Source: Candidatus Krumholzibacteriota bacterium
GTDB taxonomy: Bacteria > Krumholzibacteriota > Krumholzibacteriia > Krumholzibacteriales > WJIX01
DNA: 64,000 nt
Assembly: GCA_034520215.1 (NCBI GenBank)
Contig: JAXHNR010000001.1
Span: 1,478,560 to 1,542,559, forward strand
Direction: 5' to 3'
Position 1 is the first letter of the stretch, and each line of letters begins with the position of its first letter. This document shows positions 10,859 to 20,634 of this stretch, piece after piece. Position numbers and translations under genes: made by a program. Below the pieces are notes generated by a model that saw only the letters and a program-made list of their open reading frames with translations, had not been told where the DNA came from and did no database searches.

Positions 10859-11530
10859 CTATTCATCTCCTTTATTAACCTCCCTTAATTTTCCGATATC
10901 CTCCTCTGATCCCACTACAAGCAGAGTGTCGCTGGATTTAATTATATATTCACTTGAAGGGACAAAAAAACTTTTCCCGGGTAATTCTCTTTTTATACCG
11001 ATAACATTTATATTAAACTTCGTTCTCAGCTCAAGTGTCGCAAGACTCTTGCCAATGAAGGGCTCATCCGGCACAATTTGCGCCGCCATATAATCATCAG
11101 CCATTGGAAAATATTCGAGCATATTCGGATGAGAGAGGTTCCTGGCCACTTTTACCGCGATATCCTGCTCTGGATAAACCACATCACTTGCCCCCAGCCT
11201 CTTTAAAATCCTACCGTGATCTTCGTCAGCCGCCTTCACGATTATCCTCTTTACCCCCATCTCATTTAGATAGAGAGTTACGAGGGTGGCGGCGCTGGGA
11301 TTACCCCCCATACTGACAACCACGGCATCCATTTCTTCAAGACCAAAAGTCTCTATAATATCCTTCTGAGTAGCATCACCCACTATGGCCTGCGAGGAAC
11401 ATCCACGCGCCTTTTGTACCTTCTCTTCATTAACATCTATAGCTATAACGTCATGTCCCTCATCAAAGAGAGCCTTTGTGACACTGTATCCGAATTTCCC
11501 GAGACCTATAGTAGCAAACTTCTCCGCCAT
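10859..11530 (-). CDS. trkA: TrkA/KtrA potassium-uptake regulatory subunit
   Basis: A 223-residue cytosolic RCK protein. An N-terminal Rossmann (TrkA-N) domain shows the nucleotide motif GLGKFG (residues 8-13) and the acidic end of beta-2 (AIDVNEEK). A C-terminal TrkA-C domain spans about 140-220 (IGKSLATLELRTKFNINVIG). Length matches KtrA-type single-RCK proteins rather than the duplicated TrkA of E. coli. It would form a ring that gates the K+ channel subunit in response to ATP/ADP or NAD(H). The trkH-like gene ends 33 bases upstream on the same strand, so the two form an operon. Confidence 0.93.
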   Translation of the reverse strand: MAEKFATIGLGKFGYSVTKALFDEGHDVIAIDVNEEKVQKARGCSSQAIVGDATQKDIIETFGLEEMDAVVVSMGGNPSAATLVTLYLNEMGVKRIIVKAADEDHGRILKRLGASDVVYPEQDIAVKVARNLSHPNMLEYFPMADDYMAAQIVPDEPFIGKSLATLELRTKFNINVIGIKRELPGKSFFVPSSEYIIKSSDTLLVVGSEEDIGKLREVNKGDE

Positions 11531-11563
11531 TGTTAAACCTTCCTCAATTTACGGTCCTCGATT

Positions 11564-12952
11564 CTATCCAATCATTACCTTTTCTTCCGCGTATTTATAA
11601 GCTATTTCTTTCTTCCTTCTTATGACCACATAAGCGATTGTCAAAAGACCCACACGGCCGAGCAGCATTAAAACAATAATAACAAACTTTCCGGATATTG
11701 TAAGCGAAGACGTTACTCCCATAGAAAGACCGACGGTAGCAAACGCTGAAACCGCTTCAAACATATAAGTCAGAAAATATTCTTTTATACTCTCATTCGG
11801 GCCGCCCTGAGTCACAAGGAGTATCAATAAACCGGCGCCCACGGTAAGAACCGCGAGAATAAATATGGCGAGAACTCTCGAAACAGTTTCATCGGACAGT
11901 GTGCGTTTCCAGTAGGAGACAGAATCCATCCCCTTGATCTTACTTTTCATTATAGCAAAGAAAACCGCGAATGATGTCGTCTTGATTCCGCCGCCGCAGG
12001 AGCCGGGGCTTGCTCCGATAAACATCATCATAAGTATTATAAAGAGTGTTGCCGCTCCCAGGGAGGGAATATCCAGAGTGTTAAATCCCGCCGTCCTCGC
12101 TGTTATTGATTGAAAGAACGACGCGAGTATCTTGCCGCCGGTAGACAGCTCCGCTAATCCCGATCTTCTTTCCAGCAAATAGATAAATAAAGCTCCCGAG
12201 ATGATCAGGGCAGAGGTCGCCGTCAATACCATTTTTGAATGAAGAGATAATATAAACCTCTCCTTCGATTTTCTTTCTTTGAATCTGTTTATGAATTCAT
12301 ATATAACCGGAAATCCCAAACCCCCTATTACGATCAGCACCATCACAACAATATTCAAAAGGGGGCTGCCGCTATCTTCCATAAAACTGGTTGTAAAGAG
12401 TGAAAAACCGGCGTTACAAAACGCGGAAACTGAATGGAATAAACCGGCAAAAACGGCCGAGGACCATCCCATGCTGCCGTTCCAGTGAACAAACAGCAAA
12501 AGGGCGCCCGCGGCTTCGGTGATAAAAGTAAAGAGAAAAATAGACTTCAGAAGGTCTCCCACATGACTTATAGGCGCCGCGGAAAAGGTCTCGTTAATAG
12601 CCCATCTGCCCCTGATACCCAGACTGCGTCCCAGAAAGATAAACAGAAAAACTGAAAAAGTCATAACGCCGAGTCCGCCGAGCTGAATTAGAATTAGTAT
12701 GACCGATTTTCCGAAAACAGAAAATCGCGTGCCCGTATCAACGACGATAAGGCCTGTAACACAAATAGCCGATGTAGCCGTAAAGAGAGCGTCAACTAAC
12801 GGCAGTCTTCCGGAAACAGACGCCTGAGGGAGTGAGAGAAGAACCATTCCTATCAGAGCCGCCGACAGATAGCTGAAAATAACAAGATAAGCAGGGTGCA
12901 CCCTCTGAAGTGATCTCCTCACTCTTTTCTCTCTTTTCCCACTATGAAGCAT
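11564..12952 (-). CDS. trkH: TrkH/KtrB family potassium transporter
   Basis: A polytopic membrane protein of 462 residues from the ATG at 12952, the usual KtrB/TrkH length. All four pore-loop repeats with their selectivity-filter Gly are visible: AICVTGL, AFCNAGF, ARTAGFN and AFATVGL. It forms the K+-translocating pore and pairs with the TrkA protein encoded next. The frame is open up to 13129, but the upstream stretch is poorly conserved in character. A candidate promoter at 13011-13039 lies inside it, and AAAAGGA sits 5-6 bases before 12952. An ATG at 12982 is a second possibility. Confidence 0.93.
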   Translation of the reverse strand: MLHSGKREKRVRRSLQRVHPAYLVIFSYLSAALIGMVLLSLPQASVSGRLPLVDALFTATSAICVTGLIVVDTGTRFSVFGKSVILILIQLGGLGVMTFSVFLFIFLGRSLGIRGRWAINETFSAAPISHVGDLLKSIFLFTFITEAAGALLLFVHWNGSMGWSSAVFAGLFHSVSAFCNAGFSLFTTSFMEDSGSPLLNIVVMVLIVIGGLGFPVIYEFINRFKERKSKERFILSLHSKMVLTATSALIISGALFIYLLERRSGLAELSTGGKILASFFQSITARTAGFNTLDIPSLGAATLFIILMMMFIGASPGSCGGGIKTTSFAVFFAIMKSKIKGMDSVSYWKRTLSDETVSRVLAIFILAVLTVGAGLLILLVTQGGPNESIKEYFLTYMFEAVSAFATVGLSMGVTSSLTISGKFVIIVLMLLGRVGLLTIAYVVIRRKKEIAYKYAEEKVMIG

Positions 12953-13010
12953 CGCTGTCCTTTTCGTATCTTTTATCAGCATTATACTCTTTAAAAGACT
13001 ATACCCTTTA

Positions 13011-13039
13011 TTTAAAGCAAGTACATCAAAAATAGTCAA
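13011..13039 (-). promoter_or_regulatory. Candidate promoter for trkH-trkA
   Basis: On the minus strand, TTGACT (13039-13034), a 17-base spacer, then TTTAAA (13016-13011), within the 301-bp divergent gap 12953-13253. The -10 match is weak. No other structure stands out in that AT-rich gap. Confidence 0.35.
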
Positions 13040-13253
13040 GTTGATAGTTAAAGTGGAGTTTCCCCAATTTTTATAACCTATAAGGTAGTCGATGATTTGT
13101 AACAGTATGCGGCTGATTGATATTTTCAAAATCGTGGTCTGAATATGCTAAAATCGGCAAATTTCCAATTTAATTAATTATCATTGTTTCTATCTGTTAA
13201 AACTGTTAATACTATTTACATCTATTTTTATTGTATGGGCGGTAACCGATACC

Positions 13254-13436
13254 ATGAGTGATAAAAAATCAAAATGGTGCGATCCAAGCTGCGAATACGC
13301 CAGGTTCCCCAGGGAAGAGGACCTAAGCGGCGCCTGCCGCACTTTTATCGCTCTTTACTGCGAAAAGTACAAAAGGCTGGTTCATAAAAGCGCCCTCTGT
13401 CTTGATTTTACTAAGAACGGTAAAAATGAAAAATAA
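13254..13436 (+). CDS. Small cysteine-rich protein coupled to acyl-CoA synthetase
   Basis: A 60-residue cytosolic-looking protein with five Cys (WCDPSC at 8-13, then Cys28, Cys36 and Cys48) spaced as in a small metal-binding or redox domain. The stop overlaps the ATG of the ADP-forming acyl-CoA synthetase by 11 bases in another frame, a sign of translational coupling, and the synthetase has only a weak ribosome site of its own. No known domain recognised. The Cys pattern and coupling make a real gene likely; zinc or Fe-S binding is a guess. Confidence 0.65.
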   Translation: MSDKKSKWCDPSCEYARFPREEDLSGACRTFIALYCEKYKRLVHKSALCLDFTKNGKNEK

Positions 13437-15699
13437 TATAGATGATAAAACAGCCCGGAAAATTGAGAAAATTCTCCTTTCCGCGCTCAAAAACGGCAGA
13501 CGTCAACTCTTTGAACACGAAGTATACGGAGTCCTCAAGTTAACCGGGATATCCGCTCCTGAGGCCGTATTTATAAAGAATCACAATGAAATAGCCAAAG
13601 CCGATCTTTCCGGGTTTTCAGACTGCAAAGTAGTATGCAAGCTCATATCTCCCGATATTCTCCACCGCTCCGAGTACGGCGGCGTACAATTCATTGAACC
13701 GGAAATAAAAGCACTTTCCGACACTTTCCTTAAATTCTCGAAAATAGCTCGGGAAGCGGAAGCGGAATTCTCGGGAATGATGATAGCCCGGCAGCTGGAT
13801 ATAAATGATAATGTACCTAATCAGCTTCTCCTATCCCTACGCCAGGAAAAATCCTTCGGACCGGTTGTAACAATGGGCCTCGGCGGACTGGGAACTGAAG
13901 TATACAAAGATTCTCTCAAGGACAGAAAGGGTCTGTTTATCTGCTCCCCTTCAATTGTTTCAGAAGGCAATAAAATCGTCCGGGCGCTTGAAGAAACATT
14001 TTTTTATCCAGCTATTACGGGGAAAACCAGAATCTCCGCCGATGTTATTATAGAAGAGAAACAAGTTCAGAATATCATAGGCAAATTCATCTCTCTTGCT
14101 GAGAAGTTCTCCGTCCTTTCAGAATTTTCTCCCGTAACTATAGAAGAACTGGAGGTTAATCCCCTTCAGATATCCGGGGGAGAGGTAATCGCTCTTGACG
14201 CGCTTTTGAAAATATCAACAAACAAAACTTTACCGCGGGAGAGTTCCGCCGATTCGGTTAAAACCCTTCTTAATCCTGAAAATATTCTCCTGATCGGAGC
14301 TTCCGCCGGAAGAACCAACATGGGAAGAATAGTTCTGAATAATCTGAGCGAGAGCAAAATTATTCCCAATGAGAAAATATTCCTTCTACATCCCGACCCT
14401 CAAGTTAGTGAAATAGAAGGATTCAAAACCTATAATTCCCTTGATGAAATAAGCGGAAAAGTGGACCTCACTGTTTTTACAATTCCGGCAAGCGACAATT
14501 CCATAGCACTTATAGAGAAATTAATAGACAGATCAAAGACTGAGTCACTGATAATAATATCGGGGGGATTCGAAGAAACTGAGAAAGGAAAGGGTTATTC
14601 GGAGAGAATAAAGTCGTCTCTGGAGAAAAAACGAAAATCCTCTTCCCGCTCTCCCGTAATCAACGGCCCTAACTGTATGGGAATAGCATCCGAGCCCGGC
14701 GGCTACAATACTTTCTTCATACCGAAATACAAACTCCCTTTCGATGGGAAATTAGGCGGGGAAAGCGCGTTTATAAGCCAGAGCGGCGCGTTTCTCGTGT
14801 CTATGATGAGTGTATTAACCGATGTAAAACCATCGTATATGATAACTGTGGGAAATCAGCTCGACCTTACTATCTCCGACTATCTCATATCCCTCGGGGA
14901 TAACTCCGCGCTCGATATATTCTTTCTCTACATAGAAGGTTTTAAGCCCTTCGACGGAAAAAGATTCCTTGACGCGGCAGGGAAAATAATTGAATCGGGA
15001 AGAAAGATCGTAGTTTACAAATCGGGCAGAACCGCCGAAGGAGCAGCGGCGGTAGCCTCCCATACCGCGGCTATGGCTGGAGATTACTTCATTTTCAGAC
15101 GTTTAATGAACGATGCCGGCATACTGGTAGCGGATTCGCTTGCTGATTTTGAAGATTACATGAAAATATTTTCATTTCTCTCCGGGAAGAGCCCCGGCGG
15201 CCCCAGGGTAGGTATAATAAGTGACGCGGGTTATGAATGTTCCTCCGCTTCCGACAACCTCGGCGGACTGCGGCTCGCGGAATTAAACGGTAAAACCATT
15301 TCAAACCTCAAAGGTAATATGCCTTCGGGGATTGTCGATGTAAAAAACCCCGTGGATACAACACCCGCCGTGGATACCGCTAATTACGGTAAATGCGCTA
15401 AATATCTGATAGATGATCCAGGCACTGACTGCATTTTAATATCCAACGTGGCCGCGACCTTCACACAGGAAAACCTAGAGAAGGGAGATGGCCACAACGA
15501 GGATATTCGAAACAAAAGCTCTCATCCGAATACAATTATAAGCCTGGTGAAGAGTACGGAGAAACCGGTGATAGTTTCCCTTAACGGCGGCAAAATATAC
15601 GACCCGGCAGCGCGAATGATGGAAAAGGCCGGAGTCTGCGTGTTTAGAAAAATCGACCGCGCAATCAAGGCCCTTGATAAATTTGTCAGCTACAGTTAG
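13426..15699 (+). CDS. Fused ADP-forming acyl-CoA synthetase, beta-alpha order
   Basis: A 757-residue cytosolic enzyme of the NDP-forming acyl-CoA synthetase family (acyl-CoA + ADP + Pi to acid + CoA + ATP). The N-terminal third is the ATP-grasp (beta) domain with SPDILHRSEYGGV. From about residue 281 comes the CoA-binding Rossmann domain (ILLIGAS), then succinyl-CoA-ligase-like domains with NGPNCMG, the catalytic-loop SHTAAMAG (phospho-His near 546) and a C-terminal ligase domain. Most fused bacterial forms run alpha-beta; here the beta domain comes first. ATG at 13426 was chosen because the upstream 24 bases of open frame overlap the small Cys gene. It probably conserves energy from acetyl-CoA or amino-acid-derived acyl-CoA. 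Confidence 0.9.
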   Translation: MKNNIDDKTARKIEKILLSALKNGRRQLFEHEVYGVLKLTGISAPEAVFIKNHNEIAKADLSGFSDCKVVCKLISPDILHRSEYGGVQFIEPEIKALSDTFLKFSKIAREAEAEFSGMMIARQLDINDNVPNQLLLSLRQEKSFGPVVTMGLGGLGTEVYKDSLKDRKGLFICSPSIVSEGNKIVRALEETFFYPAITGKTRISADVIIEEKQVQNIIGKFISLAEKFSVLSEFSPVTIEELEVNPLQISGGEVIALDALLKISTNKTLPRESSADSVKTLLNPENILLIGASAGRTNMGRIVLNNLSESKIIPNEKIFLLHPDPQVSEIEGFKTYNSLDEISGKVDLTVFTIPASDNSIALIEKLIDRSKTESLIIISGGFEETEKGKGYSERIKSSLEKKRKSSSRSPVINGPNCMGIASEPGGYNTFFIPKYKLPFDGKLGGESAFISQSGAFLVSMMSVLTDVKPSYMITVGNQLDLTISDYLISLGDNSALDIFFLYIEGFKPFDGKRFLDAAGKIIESGRKIVVYKSGRTAEGAAAVASHTAAMAGDYFIFRRLMNDAGILVADSLADFEDYMKIFSFLSGKSPGGPRVGIISDAGYECSSASDNLGGLRLAELNGKTISNLKGNMPSGIVDVKNPVDTTPAVDTANYGKCAKYLIDDPGTDCILISNVAATFTQENLEKGDGHNEDIRNKSSHPNTIISLVKSTEKPVIVSLNGGKIYDPAARMMEKAGVCVFRKIDRAIKALDKFVSYS

Positions 15700-15849
15700 A
15701 TTAACATACCGTGCGGGTTTTATTAATAACGGGGAACTTAAACTCAAGCGGCCCTTATTCGATATACACTTTAATGAATCTGAAAATATTCAATAAACAG
15801 TTTGCCGTAACGCGAAAAAAGAGACAATAAAAATAACCTCGGAGGCAGA

Positions 15850-16746
15850 ATGCAAATCACCATCGAAGGACTGAACAAAACTTACAGAGGGGGACACAAA
15901 GCCCTGAGCGGGCTGACTCTGGAAATAAACAACGGTATCTTCGGGCTTCTGGGGCCTAACGGAGCGGGCAAGACAACCCTGATGAGAATCCTTGTAACTC
16001 TGATAAAGCCCACATCCGGCAATGTCACTATTGACGGTTATGATCTGGCAGAAAACAGAAAAGAGATAAGAAGCATGATAGGGTATCTCCCTCAGGAATT
16101 TCAGTCGTTTCCAAAGCTTAAGACATGGGAATTCTTAGACTACGCCGCCGAACTCGGCGGCGCGAGAAGTAAAAAAACAAGAATGAAGATGGTTGACCGG
16201 CTCTTAGAACAGGTCGGCCTATATGATTCAAGAGACAAAAGGGCCGCTAAACTCTCCGGAGGGATGAAGCGTAGACTCGGAATAGCACAGGCCCTGGCCG
16301 GAAACCCCAGAATATTGATTGTAGATGAACCTACGACAGGACTTGATCCTGAAGAACGGATCCGTTTCAGAAACCTCCTTTCAGAGATGAGCGAAAAGGA
16401 TATGATCATAATTCTTTCCACTCACATTGTAGGTGATATTTCAAGTACCTGCCTTGATATGGCCCTTCTTAACTCTGGAAAACTCGCGTTTTCCGGCGCT
16501 CCGGAAAAACTTATTGAAATGGCAAAGGGACATACATGGAAGATAAGCGCGACCGACAGTGAACTTGAACAAATCAAGGAAAAATATTCCGTTATATCAA
16601 CTTTCCCTTCAGAAAACGGCTGGGAAGTACATCTTGTAGCTGACGAGCTGGAAAGATTCAATGGAGAAACGCTCGAGCCCGGACTGGAAGAGGCCTATGT
16701 ATACTTTCTAGAACACTATACAAACCCCGACCATGAAAGACTTTGA
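15850..16746 (+). CDS. ABC transporter ATP-binding protein
   Basis: A 298-residue nucleotide-binding subunit. Walker A GPNGAGKTT lies at 36-43, the Q-loop in GYLPQEF near 80, signature LSGGMKRRLG near 135-144, Walker B ILIVDEPTTG near 156-165, and the switch His in STHIV. A C-terminal accessory domain of about 80 residues (HTWKISATD onward) resembles that of the ABC domain fused to the RND pump at 33-34.4 kb. A GGAGG site precedes the ATG. It lies 44 bases before the large permease-M1-golvesin gene, its obvious membrane partner. Confidence 0.94.
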   Translation: MQITIEGLNKTYRGGHKALSGLTLEINNGIFGLLGPNGAGKTTLMRILVTLIKPTSGNVTIDGYDLAENRKEIRSMIGYLPQEFQSFPKLKTWEFLDYAAELGGARSKKTRMKMVDRLLEQVGLYDSRDKRAAKLSGGMKRRLGIAQALAGNPRILIVDEPTTGLDPEERIRFRNLLSEMSEKDMIIILSTHIVGDISSTCLDMALLNSGKLAFSGAPEKLIEMAKGHTWKISATDSELEQIKEKYSVISTFPSENGWEVHLVADELERFNGETLEPGLEEAYVYFLEHYTNPDHERL

Positions 16747-16790
16747 ATATTCTTTAAGGGTAAGAAGATAATCTCTGAGAGGTAATTTAA

Positions 16791-19700
16791 ATGGATTGGA
16801 TATACAATATTCATGTAGTCGCTAAATTCGAAATCAAAACGCTCCTCAGGAGCTGGTTTTTCAGAATTTTTGCCGTTCTGTCATTAGTTGCTATAGCCCT
16901 CCTTGACCTTGTTTTCTTTACTAACATTGCTCCCCTTCCATGGTCCTTCAGAGCGATTCCATCCTCGATTCCATATACAAACATCCTATTCTTAAACCTC
17001 GCTCAGGCAGTTATCGCGGTTTTTCTCTCTTCAGACTTCCTGAAACGCGACAAGAAACTCGACACCACGGAAGTTGTTTACACAAAACCGGTTTCCAATC
17101 CGGTTTACATCGCCGGCAAGACGGCTGGGATTCTATTTACATTTCTCGGTCTCAATGTCGCGGCTCTGATTATAGCGGCTGTCTACAATATATTTTTCGC
17201 CCATTCCGGATTTATACCCGTATCTTACCTCCTCTACCCCCTTATTATAAGTCTTCCTACTATAGTATTTATCCTGGGGCTTTCCTTCCTTATTATGGTT
17301 GTTATTAGAAACCAGGCGGTCACTTTCATACTTCTGCTGGGGTATATCGCGGCAACTCTCTTTTATCTTTCTTCAAAGTTCTACCGCCTCTTTGATTATC
17401 TGTCCTTTAACGTTCCGCTTATGTATTCCGGGATAACAGGGTTTGGAAATACAAATCAGCTGCTTATACACAGGGGAATCTATCTCTGCCTCGGCATTTC
17501 GTTTATTTTCATCACGGCTGTCCTGCTCAAGAGACTCCCTCAGTCAAAATCATCAACACGCCTCTCGATTATCTCTTCCTGTGTTTTTCTTGTATTAGCC
17601 CTTATTCTGTCCTCTGTTCATATAACGGGAATAAAAGAAGGGGAGAAAAGAAGAGAAGAAATAATAAATATCAACAACTCGCTCAATAGGCTGACAAAGG
17701 TCGAAATCAATAAATGCGGACTGGAGATAACACATAAAGGGGATAAAATCCACGCGGAGGCATTTCTTGAAATTATAAACAGGTCAAAGTTTCCGGCCCG
17801 GAAATATATCTTCAACCTCAATCCGGGACTTAATATAGAAGAGATCAAAAGAAACGGCAGAAAAATCCCTTTTAACAGGAATATTCACCTGATATCCATA
17901 ACTCCTGAAGTTGAGCTTGGACCTTCAGCCGTAGATTCACTGACTATCAGATACTCTGGAAAAATAGACGAAAACGCCTGCTATCCGGATATCGAACCTG
18001 AAACAATAAGAGAGGACTACCGCATAGCATTCATGAATATCAAAAAAAGGTACAGTTTCATCTGTGACGACTACCTTCTTCTGACACCTGAAACTCAATG
18101 GTATCCAACTTCAGGACCGGGATTCAGAGAAGATCATCCGGCGTCATTCAACAGAGATTTTGTTTTATTCGATCTTAAGGTTAAAACCCGGTCCGATCTG
18201 ACAGCTGTATCACAGGGAAAAAGAACAGAAAATAGTGAAGGAGTATTTACCTTTACAACTGACACTCCTCTTCCCGGCCTCTCTCTGGTGATAGGAAACT
18301 ATGAGAAAAGAAGCACTTTCGCTGATTCTACCCGCTGCAATCTCTACACAATAAAGGGGAATGACTACTTTATCAAATATTTTGATTCAATTGGGGATAC
18401 TATTCCCCAGCTGATAAAAGATGAAAAGCAGAATTACGAAAACACCCTCGGGCTGTCCTCTGGGTATTCCAGGATATCTCTGGTTGAAGTTCCGGTTCAG
18501 TTTTACTGCTACAGCAGATTATGGACACTCGGATACGAAGTTGTGCAGCCCGAAATAGTTCTGGTCCCCGAAAAAGGTGTAAATATAGAAAGTGCCGATT
18601 TCAGGAGAATGGCATGGAGGAACAAGAGAAGGAGTGAGAGAACAAACGAAACGACAGCGGCGGCTGAAAAGCAGGCGGATATGTTCAGGAGTTTCGTGTC
18701 CCGGACTCTAACCGGAGAGATTAATCCTTCCACTCTCAGAAGGGGACCGGAATCAAGAGAAATAAGCTACAGCATATTCCCCTTCTACTACAGCTTTATC
18801 AGTCACATAAAATCGGCGGAATGGCCCGCGCTGAATATAGCCCTTGAATCATATCTTTCCGAACCGCTTGAATCTCCCCCCTCGCAGTTTCTAAGATTCG
18901 TAAGGGGAATGACTGATATAGAAAAAGCCAACATCGAACTTTCCAGAAACAGCCTGGAGAAAATACTTAAGAACCCCGAAAAACGCGACATCACTCGTTT
19001 TGTTATTAATCTGAAAGGTAAATTCCTTTTTAACCTTCTCGCCGTTAAAATAGGCGGAGAAGATCTGAGAAGTTATATAGCGGATATCACGAAACAAAAC
19101 AGATTCCGGGATATAAGCGGGAGAGAATTCGCAGCCGGCATCGAGAAAAAATTCGGCATAGACATTAAACCTTATATTGACAACTGGTACACAAGTGAAG
19201 ATATCGCGGGGATCGTTCTGAGCGATATAACAACATACAAATTTACCAGGAATGAAAGGACCCGTTTCCAGGTTAGATTCAGGATTACAAACAGAAAAAG
19301 TGCCGGCGGGATTGTCAAGATAACCCTCAAAAAAAGAGAACAAAGAAGATTCAGAAGGTTTGGCCGCCGGGGGGCGCGCGATACTGAAGAAGACAATTCA
19401 TCGGTGGAACGCCGGATATTTGTAGGCGAGAAACAAACAAAAGAGATAGGGGTTGTGCTGAATTACGAACCGAGGACAATGACTGTTAATACCATGATTT
19501 CCAGCAACCTGCCTTCAACATACAACGAGACATTCAGCGACTTCGAATCCAACAAACACGCGAAACCTTTTGAGGGAGAACGGGTTGTTGAAACCCCCTC
19601 TGCTACGGCCCGTCCGGAAATAATAATAGTTGATAATGAAGATCCGGGATTTAAGGCTGAAGGGAAAAAAGAGAGAAGTCTGCTTAAGAAAATACTTCCG

Positions 19701-20150
19701 CGTTTACTTGAGGAAGAAGATGAGGATAAATACTCCGGTCTTCGCTTCTGGAAATCCACACATAGATGGAAGGCTACGATAAATGCCAATTATTACGGCG
19801 ACATCATTAGAAGCGCTCATTTTACAAGCTCCGGGGATGGGAACCTTAAAGCCTCCTGGCAGACTGAAATAGCCGAAAAAGGGTACTACGATGTTTATTG
19901 CTACATCAGTAAAGTCCATTCCCCGTGGGGTCGAAGACAAAATGAAGAAAAGAGTGAAGGGAGATATCACTATTACATCCATCATGACGACGGCGTTGAA
20001 GAAGCAACCGTTGACCTCGGCAGCGCCTCTGAGGGCTGGCATTTCCTGGGATCCTATTATTTTTCAAAGGGTGAAGCCGGGATAGAACTATCCAATGAAA
20101 CGGAAGAAAGATTCGTAATCGCTGACGCCGTAAAATGGATAAAACAGTAA
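16791..20150 (+). CDS. ABC-2 permease fused to inactive M1-like domain and golvesin-like domain
   Basis: A 1119-residue protein. Residues 1 to about 280 form an ABC-2 membrane domain with roughly seven helices (EIKTLLRSWFFRIFA start; KRDKKLDTTEVVYTKPVSN loop). Residues about 300-780 resemble the beta-sandwich and catalytic-core layout of M1 aminopeptidases, as in known Bacteroidetes permease/M1 fusions, but I find no HEXXH zinc motif and no GAMEN-type motif. After a linker of charged residues (about 870-990), the last 130 residues match a golvesin C-terminal-like beta domain (IELSNETEERFVIADAVKW). It pairs with the ABC ATPase just upstream. The large extracytoplasmic part may bind peptides or a lipid-linked substrate. 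Enzymatic activity is unlikely. Confidence 0.85.
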   Translation: MDWIYNIHVVAKFEIKTLLRSWFFRIFAVLSLVAIALLDLVFFTNIAPLPWSFRAIPSSIPYTNILFLNLAQAVIAVFLSSDFLKRDKKLDTTEVVYTKPVSNPVYIAGKTAGILFTFLGLNVAALIIAAVYNIFFAHSGFIPVSYLLYPLIISLPTIVFILGLSFLIMVVIRNQAVTFILLLGYIAATLFYLSSKFYRLFDYLSFNVPLMYSGITGFGNTNQLLIHRGIYLCLGISFIFITAVLLKRLPQSKSSTRLSIISSCVFLVLALILSSVHITGIKEGEKRREEIININNSLNRLTKVEINKCGLEITHKGDKIHAEAFLEIINRSKFPARKYIFNLNPGLNIEEIKRNGRKIPFNRNIHLISITPEVELGPSAVDSLTIRYSGKIDENACYPDIEPETIREDYRIAFMNIKKRYSFICDDYLLLTPETQWYPTSGPGFREDHPASFNRDFVLFDLKVKTRSDLTAVSQGKRTENSEGVFTFTTDTPLPGLSLVIGNYEKRSTFADSTRCNLYTIKGNDYFIKYFDSIGDTIPQLIKDEKQNYENTLGLSSGYSRISLVEVPVQFYCYSRLWTLGYEVVQPEIVLVPEKGVNIESADFRRMAWRNKRRSERTNETTAAAEKQADMFRSFVSRTLTGEINPSTLRRGPESREISYSIFPFYYSFISHIKSAEWPALNIALESYLSEPLESPPSQFLRFVRGMTDIEKANIELSRNSLEKILKNPEKRDITRFVINLKGKFLFNLLAVKIGGEDLRSYIADITKQNRFRDISGREFAAGIEKKFGIDIKPYIDNWYTSEDIAGIVLSDITTYKFTRNERTRFQVRFRITNRKSAGGIVKITLKKREQRRFRRFGRRGARDTEEDNSSVERRIFVGEKQTKEIGVVLNYEPRTMTVNTMISSNLPSTYNETFSDFESNKHAKPFEGERVVETPSATARPEIIIVDNEDPGFKAEGKKERSLLKKILPRLLEEEDEDKYSGLRFWKSTHRWKATINANYYGDIIRSAHFTSSGDGNLKASWQTEIAEKGYYDVYCYISKVHSPWGRRQNEEKSEGRYHYYIHHDDGVEEATVDLGSASEGWHFLGSYYFSKGEAGIELSNETEERFVIADAVKWIKQ

Positions 20151-20172
20151 TATCGGCTTAATAATATCCCAT

Positions 20173-20198
20173 CTTATAAAAAACTGGTTTTTTATAAG
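20173..20198. terminator. Bidirectional AT-rich hairpin terminator
   Basis: CTTATAAAAAAC / GTTTTTTATAAG is a perfect 12-bp inverted repeat with almost no loop, lying between the converging ends of the ABC permease gene (20150) and yjbQ (20215). The T-run lies inside the stem on either strand, so it can serve both directions. Confidence 0.7.
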
Positions 20199-20214
20199 AA
20201 TTGCAGCTGATTTT

Positions 20215-20634
20215 CTACTCTCCGATAATCTTAACCATAACGCGTTTATCTCTTCTGCCGTCGAATTCGCCGTAGAATATCTGCTCCCAGGGACCAAAAT
20301 CGAGCTCGCCATCAGTAACGGCTACAACAACCTCCCGCCCCATGACCTGGCGTTTCAGGTGAGCGTCTCCATTATCCTCACCGGTCAGATTGTGCCTGTA
20401 TCTGTCGGTAGGTTCATGAGGAGCCAGATCTTCCAGCCACCTCTCATAATCGGCGTGAAGACCCTTCTCGTCATCATTGATAAAGATGCTGGAAGTGATG
20501 TGCATAGAATTTACAAGTACAAGCCCCTCGATGATGCCGCTTTCATTCAAACAGTCACTGACCTCTGAAGTGATGTTTACAAAAGCCCTTCTTGTGGGAA
20601 TATTAAACCAGAGTTCCTTCTTATAACTTTTCAT
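20215..20634 (-). CDS. yjbQ: YjbQ/UPF0047 family protein
   Basis: A 139-residue cytosolic protein of the YjbQ (UPF0047) family, often named secondary thiamine-phosphate synthase enzyme. Family signatures are [16 protein letters not shown] near residue 45, [18 protein letters not shown] near 80-95 with conserved His/Asn/Asp, and [11 protein letters not shown] near 118. Length is typical. The ATG has AAGGAGG at 5-base spacing. It stands alone on the minus strand with a 300-bp AT-rich upstream region. The physiological role of the family is not settled. Confidence 0.93.
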   Translation of the reverse strand: MKSYKKELWFNIPTRRAFVNITSEVSDCLNESGIIEGLVLVNSMHITSSIFINDDEKGLHADYERWLEDLAPHEPTDRYRHNLTGEDNGDAHLKRQVMGREVVVAVTDGELDFGPWEQIFYGEFDGRRDKRVMVKIIGE

